64,000 nucleotides of DNA from Fuscovulum sp. (GCA_035192965.1 CP136571.1:2438501-2502500), one strand, 5' to 3'. Counted from the first letter of the stretch, positions 1-9,769 are shown. Numbers and translations are program-made. The notes: generated from the sequence alone by a model not told the origin.

Positions 1-1
1 T

Positions 2-541
2 GGCTGGTACATCGGCGGGGACGAGATCGACAGCACCTGCCGCGCCCGGTTTCAGGATATCTGGCAGGCCGCGCGTGACGGCAATCTTGACCACTGGATC
101 GACGGCACCGTTGGCACGCTGGCCTTTCTGATCCTGACCGATCAACTGCCGCGCAACATGTTTCGCGGCACGGCTGACAGCTTTGCCACCGATCCACACG
201 CCCTTTCCGCCGCCCGCGCCGCACTTGCCGCCGGTTGGGATATGGGCGCGCCAGAACCGGAACGGCAATTCTTCTACATGCCTTTCGAGCATTCCGAAAA
301 TCCCGCTGATCAGGCGCTTGCCGTGCAACTGATGCAGGAACGCCTGTCTTCTGATCCCGAAATGGCGCTGCACGCTCGCGCGCATCAGGCCGTCATCGCC
401 CGATTTGGCCGCTTTCCCAGCCGCAACGCCGCCCTTGGCCGCGCCGACACGGCCGAAGAATCCGACTGGTTGGCCGCAGGCGGATACGGGGCCGAAGTGC
501 GCCGCCTGCAAGATGCTGCCAGCCATGCGTCCGGCGCATAG
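2..541 (+). CDS. DUF924 family protein (5' end outside the window)
   Basis: The reading frame is open from the left edge and stops with TAG at 539-541, so about 179 C-terminal residues are present and the N-terminus is missing. The visible part contains the sequence FLILTDQLPRNMFRGTA, which matches the DQ-x-PRN-x-FRG core typical of the DUF924 family. Members are soluble, helical, TPR-like proteins without an established function. The first ATG inside the window (158) lies within the conserved core and cannot be the true start. A 78-bp gap separates it from lpdA on the same strand, so co-transcription is possible but not shown. Confidence 0.85.
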   Translation, partial: GWYIGGDEIDSTCRARFQDIWQAARDGNLDHWIDGTVGTLAFLILTDQLPRNMFRGTADSFATDPHALSAARAALAAGWDMGAPEPERQFFYMPFEHSENPADQALAVQLMQERLSSDPEMALHARAHQAVIARFGRFPSRNAALGRADTAEESDWLAAGGYGAEVRRLQDAASHASGA

Positions 542-619
542 GGCCCCGGCGCTGCCTGCGTTGCTTGGTTTGGAAAAATAGTTTAAGGCCAAACCAATTG
601 CTCTGAGGGAGGAAATCTC

Positions 620-2014
620 ATGGCCACTGCCTATGATGTGATCGTGATCGGTGCTGGCCCCGGCGGCTATGTTGCCGCCATTCGGGCCGCGCAACTCGGC
701 AAGAAAGTCGTGATTGTCGAGCGCGAGAATCTGGGTGGCATCTGCCTGAACTGGGGCTGCATCCCGACCAAGGCTCTGCTGCGGTCAGCCGAGGTGTTCC
801 ACCTCATGCACCGGGCCAAGGAATTTGGCCTTGCCGCCACTGGCGTCAGTTTTGACCTTCCCGCCGTCGTGGCACGGTCACGGGGGGTGGCGAAACAGCT
901 GTCTTCCGGCATCGGCCACCTGATGAAAAAGAACAAGATCGCCGTCGTCATGGGGCAGGCCACGATCACCGCCAAGGGCAAGGTGACAGTGAAAACCGAC
1001 AAGGGCAGCGAAGACCTGACCGCGCCTGCCATCATCCTTGCCACCGGCGCACGCGCCCGCGAACTGCCGGGGTTGGAGGCGGACGGTGATCTGGTCTGGA
1101 CCTATCGCCACGCCCTGCAACCGAAACGGATGCCCAAGAAGCTGCTGGTGATCGGCTCAGGTGCCATCGGCATCGAATTCGCCTCTTTCTTCAACACGCT
1201 GGGCGCAGATACCACCGTGGTCGAGGTGATGGACCGCATTCTTCCCGTCGAGGATGCCGAGATTGCCGCCTTCGCGAAGAAGCAATTCGTAAAGCAGGGC
1301 ATGAAGATCATGGAAAAGGCGGCGGTCAAGAAGCTGGATCGCAAGCCGGGGCAGGGCGTCACCGCCCACATCGAAGTGGGCGGCAAGATTGAGACGCACG
1401 AATTCGACACGGTCATCTCTGCCGTTGGCATCGTGGGCAATATCGAAAACCTCGGGCTCGAGGCGCTTGGGGTCAAGATCGACCGCACCCATGTGGTGAC
1501 CGATGAATTCTGCCGCACCGGCATCGACGGGCTTTATGCCATCGGCGACATTGCAGGTGCACCATGGCTTGCCCACAAGGCCAGCCATGAAGGCGTGATG
1601 GTTGCCGAACTGATCGCGGGCGGTCATCCGCACCCGATCAAACCCAATTCGATTGCAGGCTGCACCTATTGCCATCCTCAGATCGCCAGCGTCGGCCTGA
1701 CCGAGGCCAAGGCGAAAGAGGCAGGCCATGACATCAAGGTTGGCCGCTTCCCCTTTATCGGCAATGGCAAAGCCATCGCGTTGGGGGAATCCGAGGGGAT
1801 GATCAAGACGATCTTCGATGCCAAGACGGGCGAGCTTTTGGGCGCGCATATGGTCGGGGCCGAGGTGACGGAACTAATCCAGGGCTATGTCATCGGCCGC
1901 ACGCTGGAGACGACAGAGGAAGATCTGATGAACACCGTCTTCCCGCATCCCACCCTGTCGGAAATGATGCACGAATCCGTGCTCGATGCCTACGGCCGCG
2001 CGCTACACTTTTAG
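620..2014 (+). CDS. lpdA: Dihydrolipoyl dehydrogenase (E3)
   Basis: 464-residue flavoprotein that reoxidises dihydrolipoamide on the E2 subunits of 2-oxoacid dehydrogenase complexes (or on GcvH), using FAD and NAD. The FAD-binding GAGPGG motif is at residues 11-16 and the redox-active disulfide CLNWGC at residues 42-47. A second dinucleotide-binding GSGAIG motif lies near residue 180, the FAD-contacting GLYAIGDIAG near residue 310, and the C-terminal active-site HPTLSE near residue 443. Length is typical of the family. The ribosome binding site GGGAGGAAA sits just before the ATG. No E1/E2 genes are nearby, so the partner complex cannot be deduced. The 3' end overlaps the convergent next gene by 4 bp. 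Confidence 0.96.
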   Translation: MATAYDVIVIGAGPGGYVAAIRAAQLGKKVVIVERENLGGICLNWGCIPTKALLRSAEVFHLMHRAKEFGLAATGVSFDLPAVVARSRGVAKQLSSGIGHLMKKNKIAVVMGQATITAKGKVTVKTDKGSEDLTAPAIILATGARARELPGLEADGDLVWTYRHALQPKRMPKKLLVIGSGAIGIEFASFFNTLGADTTVVEVMDRILPVEDAEIAAFAKKQFVKQGMKIMEKAAVKKLDRKPGQGVTAHIEVGGKIETHEFDTVISAVGIVGNIENLGLEALGVKIDRTHVVTDEFCRTGIDGLYAIGDIAGAPWLAHKASHEGVMVAELIAGGHPHPIKPNSIAGCTYCHPQIASVGLTEAKAKEAGHDIKVGRFPFIGNGKAIALGESEGMIKTIFDAKTGELLGAHMVGAEVTELIQGYVIGRTLETTEEDLMNTVFPHPTLSEMMHESVLDAYGRALHF

Positions 2015-2472
2015 TATTCGGGGGCCTCGCAGCCGCCCAGTTGCGCGCCAAGGGCGCGTGTCAGCACCGCCTCGCGCGACAGGCCAGCTTCCAAAAGGAA
2101 GTCGGCCTGTTCTCTATAGGCTTCGGCCTCCAGTGCGGCGGGGCATGGCACAGCACGATCCCGCCCCGCCCGATACTGCGCGGCGTGCACCAGTTCGTGC
2201 AAAAGAAAGCTTTGCCCATAGGCCGTGCGCAGGTCCAGATCGGGCGCAAGGTCGATCCGCCCCGTCATCGGATCATAGGCCCCGGCCTGCGACCGCTGCA
2301 CCGCCCCAGCCACGGGAAGGGCGAAGGTGATTTCTGGACAGACGGCCCCCGGCGCATAGCCCAGCCTTTCGGCAATCCGCGCCTCCATGTCCATGGCGAG
2401 CGCACACATATCACTTGCTAGCGCGGGCGCGGGGGCAAGAAGAACAAGCGTCAGGATCAGGCCACGTGTCAT
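2011..2472 (-). CDS. Secreted DUF6647-like protein with HELVH motif
   Basis: 153-residue protein with a clear signal peptide (about residues 1-19, ending ALA-SD), so it is probably periplasmic. The sequence LLHELVHAAQY (His92, Glu93, His96) is an HExxH zinc-binding motif of the gluzincin type, resembling the small DUF6647 family. It contains four cysteines in the mature part that could form disulfides. A protease activity is possible from the motif but the third zinc ligand cannot be assigned. It is convergent with lpdA (4-bp overlap) and divergent from the MFS transporter. Confidence 0.7.
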   Translation of the reverse strand: MTRGLILTLVLLAPAPALASDMCALAMDMEARIAERLGYAPGAVCPEITFALPVAGAVQRSQAGAYDPMTGRIDLAPDLDLRTAYGQSFLLHELVHAAQYRAGRDRAVPCPAALEAEAYREQADFLLEAGLSREAVLTRALGAQLGGCEAPEY

Positions 2473-2590
2473 CTTTCGGATGCTAAACCGTTGCCTGTTC
2501 GTTGCAAGACCTTCATACGGATGTCGTACCCGCCCGCTTGAAGCCCGCAGCCCTTGGCCCTAGGGTCGCGCGCGCAACAGATAAAGCGAC

Positions 2591-3754
2591 ATGCGCACCC
2601 TTTTCACCATCCTCGCCCTCTGGCTGGCCGGCCTCGGCTCTGCCGCGCAATTCGGCAAGCTGTCCTTTGCCTTCGATCTGATGGCCGACCGCTACCCAGA
2701 ACAGGGCGCGGCGGGCATCGGGCTGATCGTGTCCATCGTCGGCATTGTCGGGCTGATCTTCGGCACCACCGCAGGCCTGCTGGTCGCCCGCATTGGCCCG
2801 CGCCGGGCCATCGTGGCGGCGCTGGCGCTTGGTGCGGTGGTGTCTGCCCTGCAAACCCTGCCGCTGCTTTATGCCGCCCTGATCCTGACCCGCGTGCTCG
2901 AAGGAGTGTCACATCTAGCCATCGTCGTGGTCGGCCCGACGATGATCGCGGGCCTTTCCCCGGCGCGACATCAGGGCCTGGCCATGACACTCTGGAGCAG
3001 TTTCTTTGGGGTGACCTACGCCTTGCTTGCCCTGATCGCGCCGTCGCTGTTGGCTGTCGGCAGCATCACCTATCTTTTCCTAGGCCACGCAGTATGGATG
3101 GCGGCATTGGCGCTGCTTCTGTACATCCTTCTTCCGACTGACCCTGCTGCCCCGCCCTTACCTTCGCTCGGCGGTCTGATCCGCCAGCATGGCACCATAT
3201 ACGCCTCGCCAACCATCGCGGCTCCGGCGATGGGCTTTGTGTTTTACACCGCGCTTTATGTGGCGCTGCTGACGCTGCTGCCCCCGCTGCTGCCCGAGGG
3301 GCAAAGGGCCCTTGCCGCCGCAGGGATGCCGCTTCTGTCAATCGGTGTCTCGCTGACGCTTGGGGTCTGGGGCCTGAACTACATGACCGCTGTGCGCATG
3401 GTACAAGCGGGCTACGCCGCCGGGTTGGTGGCAACACTCGCCCTATGGGCGGGCTGGGGGGAGGGGACCGTTACCCTTCTGGCTGCCTTCACCTTGGCCG
3501 GGGCCATGGGCATCGTGCAGGGGGCAAGTTTCGCCTCGATCCCGCAACTGAACACCACGCCCGAAGATCGCGCCCGCGCCTCTGGGGCTGTGGCGCAGCT
3601 TGGCAATTTGGGCACCACATCGGGGACGCCGATCCTCGCGCTGCTGATCGCTGGTATGGGGCCGAGCGGCGTAATCGCCTTTGCGCTGCCGCTCTGCGCA
3701 GCGGGCATCGCTGTCCACGCCTGGCAGGCAAGCCGTCGCGCCCATCAGGCGTGA
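2591..3754 (+). CDS. MFS transporter
   Basis: 387-residue integral membrane protein with about 12 hydrophobic segments in two halves. Between segments 2 and 3 it has GLLVARIGPRR, a variant of the MFS motif A (GxLaDrxGrR), which places it in the major facilitator superfamily. The substrate cannot be inferred. The short N-terminus enters the first membrane segment almost directly. The gene is divergent from the DUF6647-like gene and its stop overlaps the convergent rhodanese gene by 10 bp. Confidence 0.85.
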   Translation: MRTLFTILALWLAGLGSAAQFGKLSFAFDLMADRYPEQGAAGIGLIVSIVGIVGLIFGTTAGLLVARIGPRRAIVAALALGAVVSALQTLPLLYAALILTRVLEGVSHLAIVVVGPTMIAGLSPARHQGLAMTLWSSFFGVTYALLALIAPSLLAVGSITYLFLGHAVWMAALALLLYILLPTDPAAPPLPSLGGLIRQHGTIYASPTIAAPAMGFVFYTALYVALLTLLPPLLPEGQRALAAAGMPLLSIGVSLTLGVWGLNYMTAVRMVQAGYAAGLVATLALWAGWGEGTVTLLAAFTLAGAMGIVQGASFASIPQLNTTPEDRARASGAVAQLGNLGTTSGTPILALLIAGMGPSGVIAFALPLCAAGIAVHAWQASRRAHQA

Positions 3755-4080
3755 CGCTGCACAGGCCCGCCGCAACCGCACCAATCGCCAAACCCGCCGA
3801 TGTTCACGGCCTCATGCCCGAACCGTTCCAGCAGTTCGACAGCCCGCCCTGCGCGCGCGCCCGCTGCACAGAATACCGCAACTGGTTTGCCGTTAAGCCG
3901 CGCATCATAATCTGGCGCGCGCGGATCGGCGCGCAGGGGCAGCAGGCCCAGCGGAATATGGATCGCCCCCTGCGCCGTGCCGGAAGAGGCAAGCTCGCCT
4001 GCTTCGCGCACATCCAGAAGGACGATCTCACCTTTGGCGGCCAGATCGATGGCTTGGGGAACAGAAGTAATCGGGGTCAT
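3745..4080 (-). CDS. Rhodanese-like domain protein
   Basis: 111-residue single-domain rhodanese. The N-terminal half has the CH2A-like LLDVREAGE and the IPLGLLPLR region. The active-site loop CAAGARAGR begins at Cys71, the residue expected to carry a persulfide. Single-domain rhodaneses move sulfane sulfur or detoxify thiosulfate and cyanide in the cytoplasm; the substrate here is unknown. A WCGCGG sequence near the C-terminus adds two cysteines. It is divergent from uvrA, and its 3' end overlaps the MFS gene. Confidence 0.88.
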   Translation of the reverse strand: MTPITSVPQAIDLAAKGEIVLLDVREAGELASSGTAQGAIHIPLGLLPLRADPRAPDYDARLNGKPVAVFCAAGARAGRAVELLERFGHEAVNIGGFGDWCGCGGPVQRHA

Positions 4081-4195
4081 GGGGGCAACCTATTGTGACG
4101 GACTGTTGCGGATAACATATGCGGAAAAACGAATATGTAAAGGCCCCATCCGGTTGCGCATAAAGCCTGAGCATTTCTCGGCGCTTCCTGTCTTT

Positions 4196-4210
4196 GTTCA
4201 CTCAATGTTC
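4196..4210 (+). promoter_or_regulatory. LexA SOS box of uvrA
   Basis: GTTCACTCAATGTTC is an exact match to the alphaproteobacterial LexA recognition pattern GTTC-N7-GTTC. It lies 66 bp upstream of the chosen uvrA start and in the intergenic space between the divergent rhodanese gene and uvrA. That LexA of this class binds this direct repeat, and that uvrA is a standard SOS gene, is established for related bacteria; binding here is inferred. Confidence 0.85.
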
Positions 4211-4276
4211 ACATTTTTACATTGGAGACTCGCGCCGCATGGCCTATCTACATCGCATCCGTCCGGGGGAATGGGC

Positions 4277-7141
4277 ATGGCCGAACAGAAGTTCATCGAA
4301 GTGCGCGGTGCGCGCGAACACAATCTTAAGGGCGTGGATGTCAGCATCCCGCGCGACCAGCTGGTTGTGATCACCGGCCTTTCTGGATCGGGCAAGTCCT
4401 CGCTCGCCTTTGACACGATCTATGCCGAAGGCCAGCGCCGCTATGTGGAATCGCTGTCGGCCTATGCACGGCAGTTCCTCGACATGATGGGCAAACCCGA
4501 TGTCGATCATATCAGCGGCCTATCCCCCGCGATCAGCATCGAACAGAAGACCACGTCCAAGAACCCGCGCTCTACCGTTGGCACGGTCACTGAAATCTAC
4601 GATTACATGCGCCTGCTGTTCGCGCGTGTTGGCACCCCTTACAGCCCCGCGACTGGCCTGCCGATCACTGCGATGCAGGTGCAGGATATGGTCGATGCCG
4701 TCATGGCCATGCCGGAAGGCAGCCGCGCCTATCTCCTCGCCCCGATCATCCGCGACCGGAAGGGGGAATACAAAAAGGAATTCCTGGAACTGCGCAAACA
4801 GGGGTTCCAGCGTGTGAAGGTCGACGGCACCTTCTACGAACTCGAAGAACCGCCAACGCTGGACAAGAAGTTCCGCCATGACATCGACGTCGTCGTCGAC
4901 CGCATCATCGTGCGCGAAGGGCTCGAAACCCGCCTTGCCGACAGCTTCCGCACCGCGTTGGACCTTGCCGATGGCATCGCCATCATCGAAACCGCACCGG
5001 GTGAAGGCGAAGGCGATCCCCAGCGCATCACATATTCCGAAAAGTTCGCCTGCCCGGTTTCCGGTTTCACCATCTCGGAAATCGAACCGCGCCTGTTCTC
5101 TTTCAACGCGCCCTTCGGGGCCTGCCCGGCATGCGATGGCCTTGGGGTGGAATTGTTCTTTGATGAACGCCTCGTCGTCCCCGATCAAGGGCTGACGCTG
5201 ATGCAGGGCGCGCTGGCGCCTTGGGCCAAATCCAAAAGCCCCTACTTCACGCAAACCATCCAGGCCCTTGCAAAACATTACGAATTCGACGCCAAAAAGA
5301 AATGGAAAGATCTGCCCGCCCATGTGCATCAGGTCTTCCTCCACGGTTCGGGTGATGAAGAGATCCGCTTCCGCTATGACGAAGGCGGCCGGATCTATGA
5401 GGTCTCTCGCGTGTTCGAAGGCGTCATTCCCAACATGGAACGCCGCTACCGCGAAACCGACAGCAACTGGGTGCGTGAGGAGTTTGAGCGCTATCAGAAC
5501 AACCGCGATTGCGGCACCTGCCACGGCTATCGCCTTAAGCCCGAGGCACTGGCGGTAAAGATCGCAGGTCTGCATGTCGGCCAGGTTGTCCGCATGTCGA
5601 TCAAAGAGGCCTATGCCTGGATCGGCAGCGTTCCAGAAAACCTGACCAACCAGAAGAACGAAATCGCCCGCGCTATCCTTAAGGAAATCCGCGAACGTCT
5701 TGGTTTTCTTGTCAATGTCGGGCTGGATTATCTAACACTGTCGCGCAACGCGGGCACGCTGTCGGGCGGTGAATCCCAGCGTATCCGTCTGGCGTCGCAA
5801 ATCGGTTCTGGCCTGACGGGCGTTCTTTATGTGCTCGATGAACCCTCCATCGGTCTGCACCAGCGCGACAATGACCGTTTGCTTACCACGCTGAAGAACC
5901 TGCGTGATCAGGGCAACACGGTGCTTGTTGTGGAACATGACGAAGACGCGATCCGCGAGGCGGATTATGTCTTCGACATCGGCCCCGGCGCAGGCGTCCA
6001 TGGCGGCCGCGTGGTCAGCCACGGCACGCCGGAACAGGTGGCCGCCGATCCCGTAAGCCTGACAGGCCAGTATCTTTCCGGCCAGCGTGAGATTTCGGTT
6101 CCAAAAACCCGCCGTGCGGGAAATGGCAAGAAACTTACTGTGGTTGGCGCCACCGGAAACAACCTCAAGAACGTCACCGTCGATTTCCCGCTGGGCCGCT
6201 TTGTCTGCGTTTCAGGCGTGTCGGGTGGGGGCAAATCCACACTGACGATCGAGACACTGTTCAAGACCGCCGCAACCCGCCTGAACGGTGCGCGGGAAAC
6301 GCCGGCGCCCTGCGAAACCATTCGCGGCTTTGAACATCTGGACAAGGTGATCGACATTGATCAACGCCCCATTGGGCGGACTCCACGTTCAAACCCAGCC
6401 ACTTACACCGGGGCTTTCACGCCGATCCGCGACTGGTTCGCCGGCCTGCCCGAGGCAAAGGCGCGCGGCTATCAACCCGGCCGGTTCAGCTTCAACGTCA
6501 AGGGCGGCCGGTGTGAGGCTTGCCAAGGTGACGGCGTCATCAAGATCGAGATGCACTTCCTGCCCGATGTCTATGTCACCTGCGAAACCTGCAAAGGCGC
6601 GCGTTACAACCGTGAAACGCTGGAAATCAAATTTAAGAACAAAAGCATATCAGACGTTCTTGATATGACGTGTGAAGATGCGCAAACCTTCTTTGCCGCC
6701 GTGCCAGCTATCCGCGAAAAGATGGATGCGCTTTGCCAAGTGGGCCTTGGCTATATCAAGGTTGGCCAGCAGGCGACCACGCTTTCCGGGGGCGAAGCGC
6801 AGCGCGTAAAGCTCTCCAAGGAGCTCGCACGTCGTGCAACAGGCCGCACGCTTTACATCCTCGATGAGCCCACAACCGGCCTGCATTTCGAGGATGTACG
6901 CAAACTTCTTGAAGTGCTGCATGAACTTGTCGACCAGGGCAACACGGTGGTGGTGATCGAACATAACCTTGATGTCATCAAGACTGCCGACTGGATCATC
7001 GACATCGGTCCCGAAGGCGGCGATGGCGGGGGTGAGGTTGTGGCCCAGGGCACGCCCGAAGATGTGGCCAAGAATGAACGCAGCCATACCGGCCGCTACT
7101 TGCGTGACATGCTCAAACCCAAGCGCGTCGCGGCCGAATAG
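4277..7141 (+). CDS. uvrA: Excinuclease ABC subunit A
   Basis: 954-residue damage-sensing ATPase of nucleotide excision repair, which loads UvrB onto damaged DNA. Two ABC modules are visible: the first Walker A is GLSGSGKSS (Lys40), with signature [13 protein letters not shown] and Walker [12 protein letters not shown]; the second has [25 protein letters not shown] and [14 protein letters not shown]. Zinc-finger cysteines occur as CPACDGLG...CGTC and CEAC...CETC. The frame stays open far upstream, but the ATG at 4277 has GGGGGA at a 6-base spacing and begins the canonical sequence [17 protein letters not shown]; the in-frame ATG at 4271 is too close to that site. An SOS box precedes it. Confidence 0.97.
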   Translation: MAEQKFIEVRGAREHNLKGVDVSIPRDQLVVITGLSGSGKSSLAFDTIYAEGQRRYVESLSAYARQFLDMMGKPDVDHISGLSPAISIEQKTTSKNPRSTVGTVTEIYDYMRLLFARVGTPYSPATGLPITAMQVQDMVDAVMAMPEGSRAYLLAPIIRDRKGEYKKEFLELRKQGFQRVKVDGTFYELEEPPTLDKKFRHDIDVVVDRIIVREGLETRLADSFRTALDLADGIAIIETAPGEGEGDPQRITYSEKFACPVSGFTISEIEPRLFSFNAPFGACPACDGLGVELFFDERLVVPDQGLTLMQGALAPWAKSKSPYFTQTIQALAKHYEFDAKKKWKDLPAHVHQVFLHGSGDEEIRFRYDEGGRIYEVSRVFEGVIPNMERRYRETDSNWVREEFERYQNNRDCGTCHGYRLKPEALAVKIAGLHVGQVVRMSIKEAYAWIGSVPENLTNQKNEIARAILKEIRERLGFLVNVGLDYLTLSRNAGTLSGGESQRIRLASQIGSGLTGVLYVLDEPSIGLHQRDNDRLLTTLKNLRDQGNTVLVVEHDEDAIREADYVFDIGPGAGVHGGRVVSHGTPEQVAADPVSLTGQYLSGQREISVPKTRRAGNGKKLTVVGATGNNLKNVTVDFPLGRFVCVSGVSGGGKSTLTIETLFKTAATRLNGARETPAPCETIRGFEHLDKVIDIDQRPIGRTPRSNPATYTGAFTPIRDWFAGLPEAKARGYQPGRFSFNVKGGRCEACQGDGVIKIEMHFLPDVYVTCETCKGARYNRETLEIKFKNKSISDVLDMTCEDAQTFFAAVPAIREKMDALCQVGLGYIKVGQQATTLSGGEAQRVKLSKELARRATGRTLYILDEPTTGLHFEDVRKLLEVLHELVDQGNTVVVIEHNLDVIKTADWIIDIGPEGGDGGGEVVAQGTPEDVAKNERSHTGRYLRDMLKPKRVAAE

Positions 7142-7145
7142 TCAA

Positions 7146-7180
7146 CCGCCGCCCAAAATCGGGCGGCGGCGCGTTCTTTT
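7146..7180 (+). terminator. Terminator after uvrA
   Basis: A perfect 9-bp stem CCGCCGCCC / GGGCGGCGG (7146-7154 and 7161-7169) with a 6-base loop follows the uvrA stop codon by 4 bp. A T-rich tail (TTCTTTT) ends at about 7180. It fits an intrinsic terminator for uvrA and could also act for the convergent DUF2892 gene. Confidence 0.8.
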
Positions 7181-7187
7181 CGAGATA

Positions 7188-7394
7188 TCACGACCGCTTC
7201 ATCGGGCAGGTCGAAAGCCCCAGAATGGAATAGAGGGGGCAGGAAGACAGCAATCCCGTGGCCAGCGGCACGATGCCAATCAGATAGGCCCAGCGATAGG
7301 TTGCATCCGCATTCAGGAAAAATCCGGCAAGCAACGCAAGCCCGACGACGATCCGAAGGATGCGGTCAATTCCGCCAACATTGGTTTTGAACAT
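7188..7394 (-). CDS. DUF2892 inner-membrane protein
   Basis: 68-residue protein starting MFKTNVGGIDRILRIVVGLAL with two membrane helices (about residues 10-27 and 32-50) and the family-typical pairing of Cys residues (SSCPLYSILGLSTCP) near the C-terminus. This matches DUF2892, the domain also found at the end of the YgaP rhodanese. Its function is not known. It follows the Crp/Fnr regulator gene on the same strand, so it is a plausible target of that regulator or part of the same transcript. Confidence 0.85.
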   Translation of the reverse strand: MFKTNVGGIDRILRIVVGLALLAGFFLNADATYRWAYLIGIVPLATGLLSSCPLYSILGLSTCPMKRS

Positions 7395-7469
7395 GGTCGT
7401 TCCCTTTCCGGTGGTCGGCCCGGTTGGTCCGGGTCATGCGAAAACATAGCAAATTTCGAATGCGTTGTC

Positions 7470-7484
7470 TGTGACTTCGTCACA
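7470..7484. promoter_or_regulatory. CRP-like palindrome upstream of the DUF2892 gene
   Basis: TGTGACTTCGTCACA is a perfect 15-bp inverted repeat located 76 bp upstream of the DUF2892 start and just downstream of the Crp/Fnr regulator gene. The half-site TGTGA is the one read by CRP-type recognition helices. The adjacent regulator has R-E-x-x-x-R in its recognition helix, as CRP does. The spacing between half sites is 5 rather than the usual 6 bases, which weakens the assignment. Confidence 0.4.
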
Positions 7485-7509
7485 TCCCGTAGCAGCGCGC
7501 TGGGGCAAG

Positions 7510-8148
7510 TTACTGCCCTGCCGCCCGTCGCAACGCGGTCAAATCGCGCAGATGCACTTCACCCCGGTCCCGCACCACCCATCCCGCCTTGGCAAAGGCA
7601 TCCAGCTTGCGCGACACGACCTCGCGCGCGGATCCGATACGGGCGGCAATCTCGGCCTGCGTGGCGCGCACCACCTCATCCTCGGCCAAGGCCAAAAGCA
7701 CCTGCGCCAACCGCTCATCAATCCGGCCAAAGGCCACCGATTCCAGCAGTCGGGTCAGATCCGCCATCCTTTGCCCGAAGCAGCGCAGCACAAAGGCGCG
7801 AAAGGCCGGGTCACTTTCCATCAGCCGCAGGAACATCGGCTTGGGGATGCGCACCACCTCGGTCTCCATCACCGTCGCAGCAGTGCCCGAATAGGGTTCA
7901 TCCCCCAGAAGACCCAGCGTCGTCTGAATGCAGCTTTGGCCCGCTTCCACGGCATAAAGCAGAATCTCGCGGCCCGATGGCCCTGTCAGGCAAACCTCGA
8001 TCCGCCCCGACAGAACCATGGGAAAGGCTTGCGCCCGATCCCCCTTGGAAAACAGATCCAGCCCGCGCGGCAGAACCCGGCTTTGCAAGCCTGCCAGTTC
8101 GGCCCGCGTCTCTGCCCTCAGGTCACCAAGTACGCCCAACCAATCCAT
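7510..8148 (-). CDS. Crp/Fnr family transcriptional regulator
   Basis: 212-residue regulator. Residues about 25-125 form the cyclic-nucleotide-binding-like beta roll (GDRAQAFPMVLSGRIEV...GREILLYAVEAGQSC). Residues about 150-200 form a winged helix-turn-helix with the sequence TQAEIAARIGSAREVVSRKL. The recognition helix AREVVSR keeps the Arg-Glu-x3-Arg pattern that contacts TGTGA in CRP. FNR-type N-terminal cysteines for a 4Fe-4S cluster are absent, so it is not a canonical FNR; the effector is unknown. It precedes the DUF2892 gene by 115 bp on the same strand. Confidence 0.9.
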   Translation of the reverse strand: MDWLGVLGDLRAETRAELAGLQSRVLPRGLDLFSKGDRAQAFPMVLSGRIEVCLTGPSGREILLYAVEAGQSCIQTTLGLLGDEPYSGTAATVMETEVVRIPKPMFLRLMESDPAFRAFVLRCFGQRMADLTRLLESVAFGRIDERLAQVLLALAEDEVVRATQAEIAARIGSAREVVSRKLDAFAKAGWVVRDRGEVHLRDLTALRRAAGQ

Positions 8149-8213
8149 GCCACTCTCCTAGCCATGCTCGCCAGAAAAGCATTGCAAGGTAATGGCAATC
8201 AAGCCGCCAAAGA

Positions 8214-8241
8214 CAAAGGGCCGCCCGTCGGCGACCCTTTG
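8214..8241 (-). terminator. Probable terminator after mmsA
   Basis: CAAAGGG (8214-8220) and CCCTTTG (8235-8241) form the base of a longer imperfect stem with an inner CGCC/GGCG pairing. Read on the minus strand it begins 28 bp past the mmsA stop and is followed by TTTGTCTTTGG. The T tract is interrupted, so efficiency is uncertain. Confidence 0.5.
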
Positions 8242-8269
8242 CAAGAAATCCGTTCGGCACAGGCCCAGA

Positions 8270-9769
8270 TCAATCCATCGGCTTGAAGTTCAGGCTTGCG
8301 CCTTCCTTGATCCCCGAAGGCCAGCGCGAGGTGATGGTCTTGGTCCGCGTGTAAAAGCGAAAGGCATCGGGGCCGTGCTGGTTCAAATCGCCAAAGGCCG
8401 ATTTCTTCCAACCGCCAAAGGTGTGATAGGCCAGCGGCACCGGGATCGGCACGTTGATCCCGATCATGCCGACATTCACCCGCGCCGCAAAATCCCGCGC
8501 GGTATCGCCATCGCGGGTATAGATCGCGGTGCCGTTGCCATATTCATGGTCCATCGCATAGGCCAGCGCCTCTTCGTAGGTCTTGGCGCGGACGGTCGAA
8601 AGCACAGGACCAAAGATTTCCTTGCGATAGATGTCCATGTCGCGGGTCACATGGTCAAACAGATGCGGGCCGACAAAGAACCCGTCTTCATATCCCTGCA
8701 ACTTGAACCCACGCCCATCGACGACAAGCTTCGCACCCTGTGCCACGCCCGATTCCACCAGCTTCAGGATATTCGCCTTCGCCGCCGCCGTGACGACCGG
8801 GCCGTAATCCACATCGTTCCCAGCAGTATAGGGGCCGACCTTCAACTTCTCGATCCGGGGGATCAACTTTTCGATCAGCCGATCGGCGGTCTCATCACCA
8901 ACCGGCACGGCGACGGAGATTGCCATGCAGCGTTCACCCGCCGCGCCATAACCCGCACCCACCAGGGCATCCGCGGCCTGATCCATGTCGGCATCCGGCA
9001 TGATGATCATATGGTTCTTGGCACCGCCAAAGCACTGCACGCGCTTGCCGTTGGAACAGCCCCGACCATAGATGTATTCTGCAATCGGGGTGGACCCAAC
9101 GAAACCGATCCCCGCGATGATCGGATTGTCCAGGATCGCATCGACCGATTCCTTGTCGCCGTTGATCACTTGCAACACGCCATCAGGCAGCCCGGCCTCC
9201 TGCATCAGTTCGGCCAGCATCAGCGGCACTGACGGATCCCGCTCTGACGGCTTCAGGATGAACGCATTCCCGCAGGCCAGCGCCGGGCCCATCTTCCACA
9301 TCGGGATCATGGCCGGAAAGTTGAACGGTGTGATCCCTGCCGCGACGCCGATGGGTTGGCGCATCGAATACATGTCGATGCCCGGCCCGGCGCTGTCGGT
9401 GAACTCACCCTTGAGCAGATGCGGCGCGCCGATGCAGAATTCCATCACTTCCAGCCCGCGCTGAATGTCGCCCTTGGCATCGGGGATGGTTTTCCCGTGC
9501 TCGGATGAAAGCGCCTCGGCCAGCTTGTCCATATCGCGGTTCAGCAGGCGGACGAATTCCATCATCACCCGCGCGCGACGCTGCGGGTTGGTCGCTCCCC
9601 ACTTGACCTGGGCCTTGGCCGCATCTGCGGTGGCGGCGTCCAATTCGGCCTTTGTGGCCAAAGCCACGCGCGCCTGCACCTCACCCGTGGCTGGGTTGAA
9701 CACATCGGCAAACCGCCCCGATGTGCCCGCCACATGCTTGCCGTTGATCCAGTGACCGATCTCTTTCAT
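8270..9769 (-). CDS. mmsA: CoA-acylating methylmalonate-semialdehyde dehydrogenase
   Basis: 499-residue aldehyde dehydrogenase that converts methylmalonate semialdehyde (valine, thymine or inositol catabolism) or malonate semialdehyde to propionyl-CoA or acetyl-CoA with NAD. The NAD-binding GITPFNFPAM and GFVGSTPIAEYIY segments are typical. The catalytic cysteine is in GERCMAIS (Cys281). The family-specific ending FGGWKKSAFGDLNQHGPD is present, which separates it from non-acylating aldehyde dehydrogenases. Length is standard. A LysR-family gene is transcribed divergently from a 97-bp intergenic region and is its likely regulator. The other mms genes (mmsB, acyl-CoA dehydrogenase) are not next to it. 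Confidence 0.94.
   Translation of the reverse strand: MKEIGHWINGKHVAGTSGRFADVFNPATGEVQARVALATKAELDAATADAAKAQVKWGATNPQRRARVMMEFVRLLNRDMDKLAEALSSEHGKTIPDAKGDIQRGLEVMEFCIGAPHLLKGEFTDSAGPGIDMYSMRQPIGVAAGITPFNFPAMIPMWKMGPALACGNAFILKPSERDPSVPLMLAELMQEAGLPDGVLQVINGDKESVDAILDNPIIAGIGFVGSTPIAEYIYGRGCSNGKRVQCFGGAKNHMIIMPDADMDQAADALVGAGYGAAGERCMAISVAVPVGDETADRLIEKLIPRIEKLKVGPYTAGNDVDYGPVVTAAAKANILKLVESGVAQGAKLVVDGRGFKLQGYEDGFFVGPHLFDHVTRDMDIYRKEIFGPVLSTVRAKTYEEALAYAMDHEYGNGTAIYTRDGDTARDFAARVNVGMIGINVPIPVPLAYHTFGGWKKSAFGDLNQHGPDAFRFYTRTKTITSRWPSGIKEGASLNFKPMD

Noticed and set aside
1157..1849. 230-codon open frame antisense to lpdA
   Set aside because: lpdA is certain on the plus strand; the antisense protein shows no family features.
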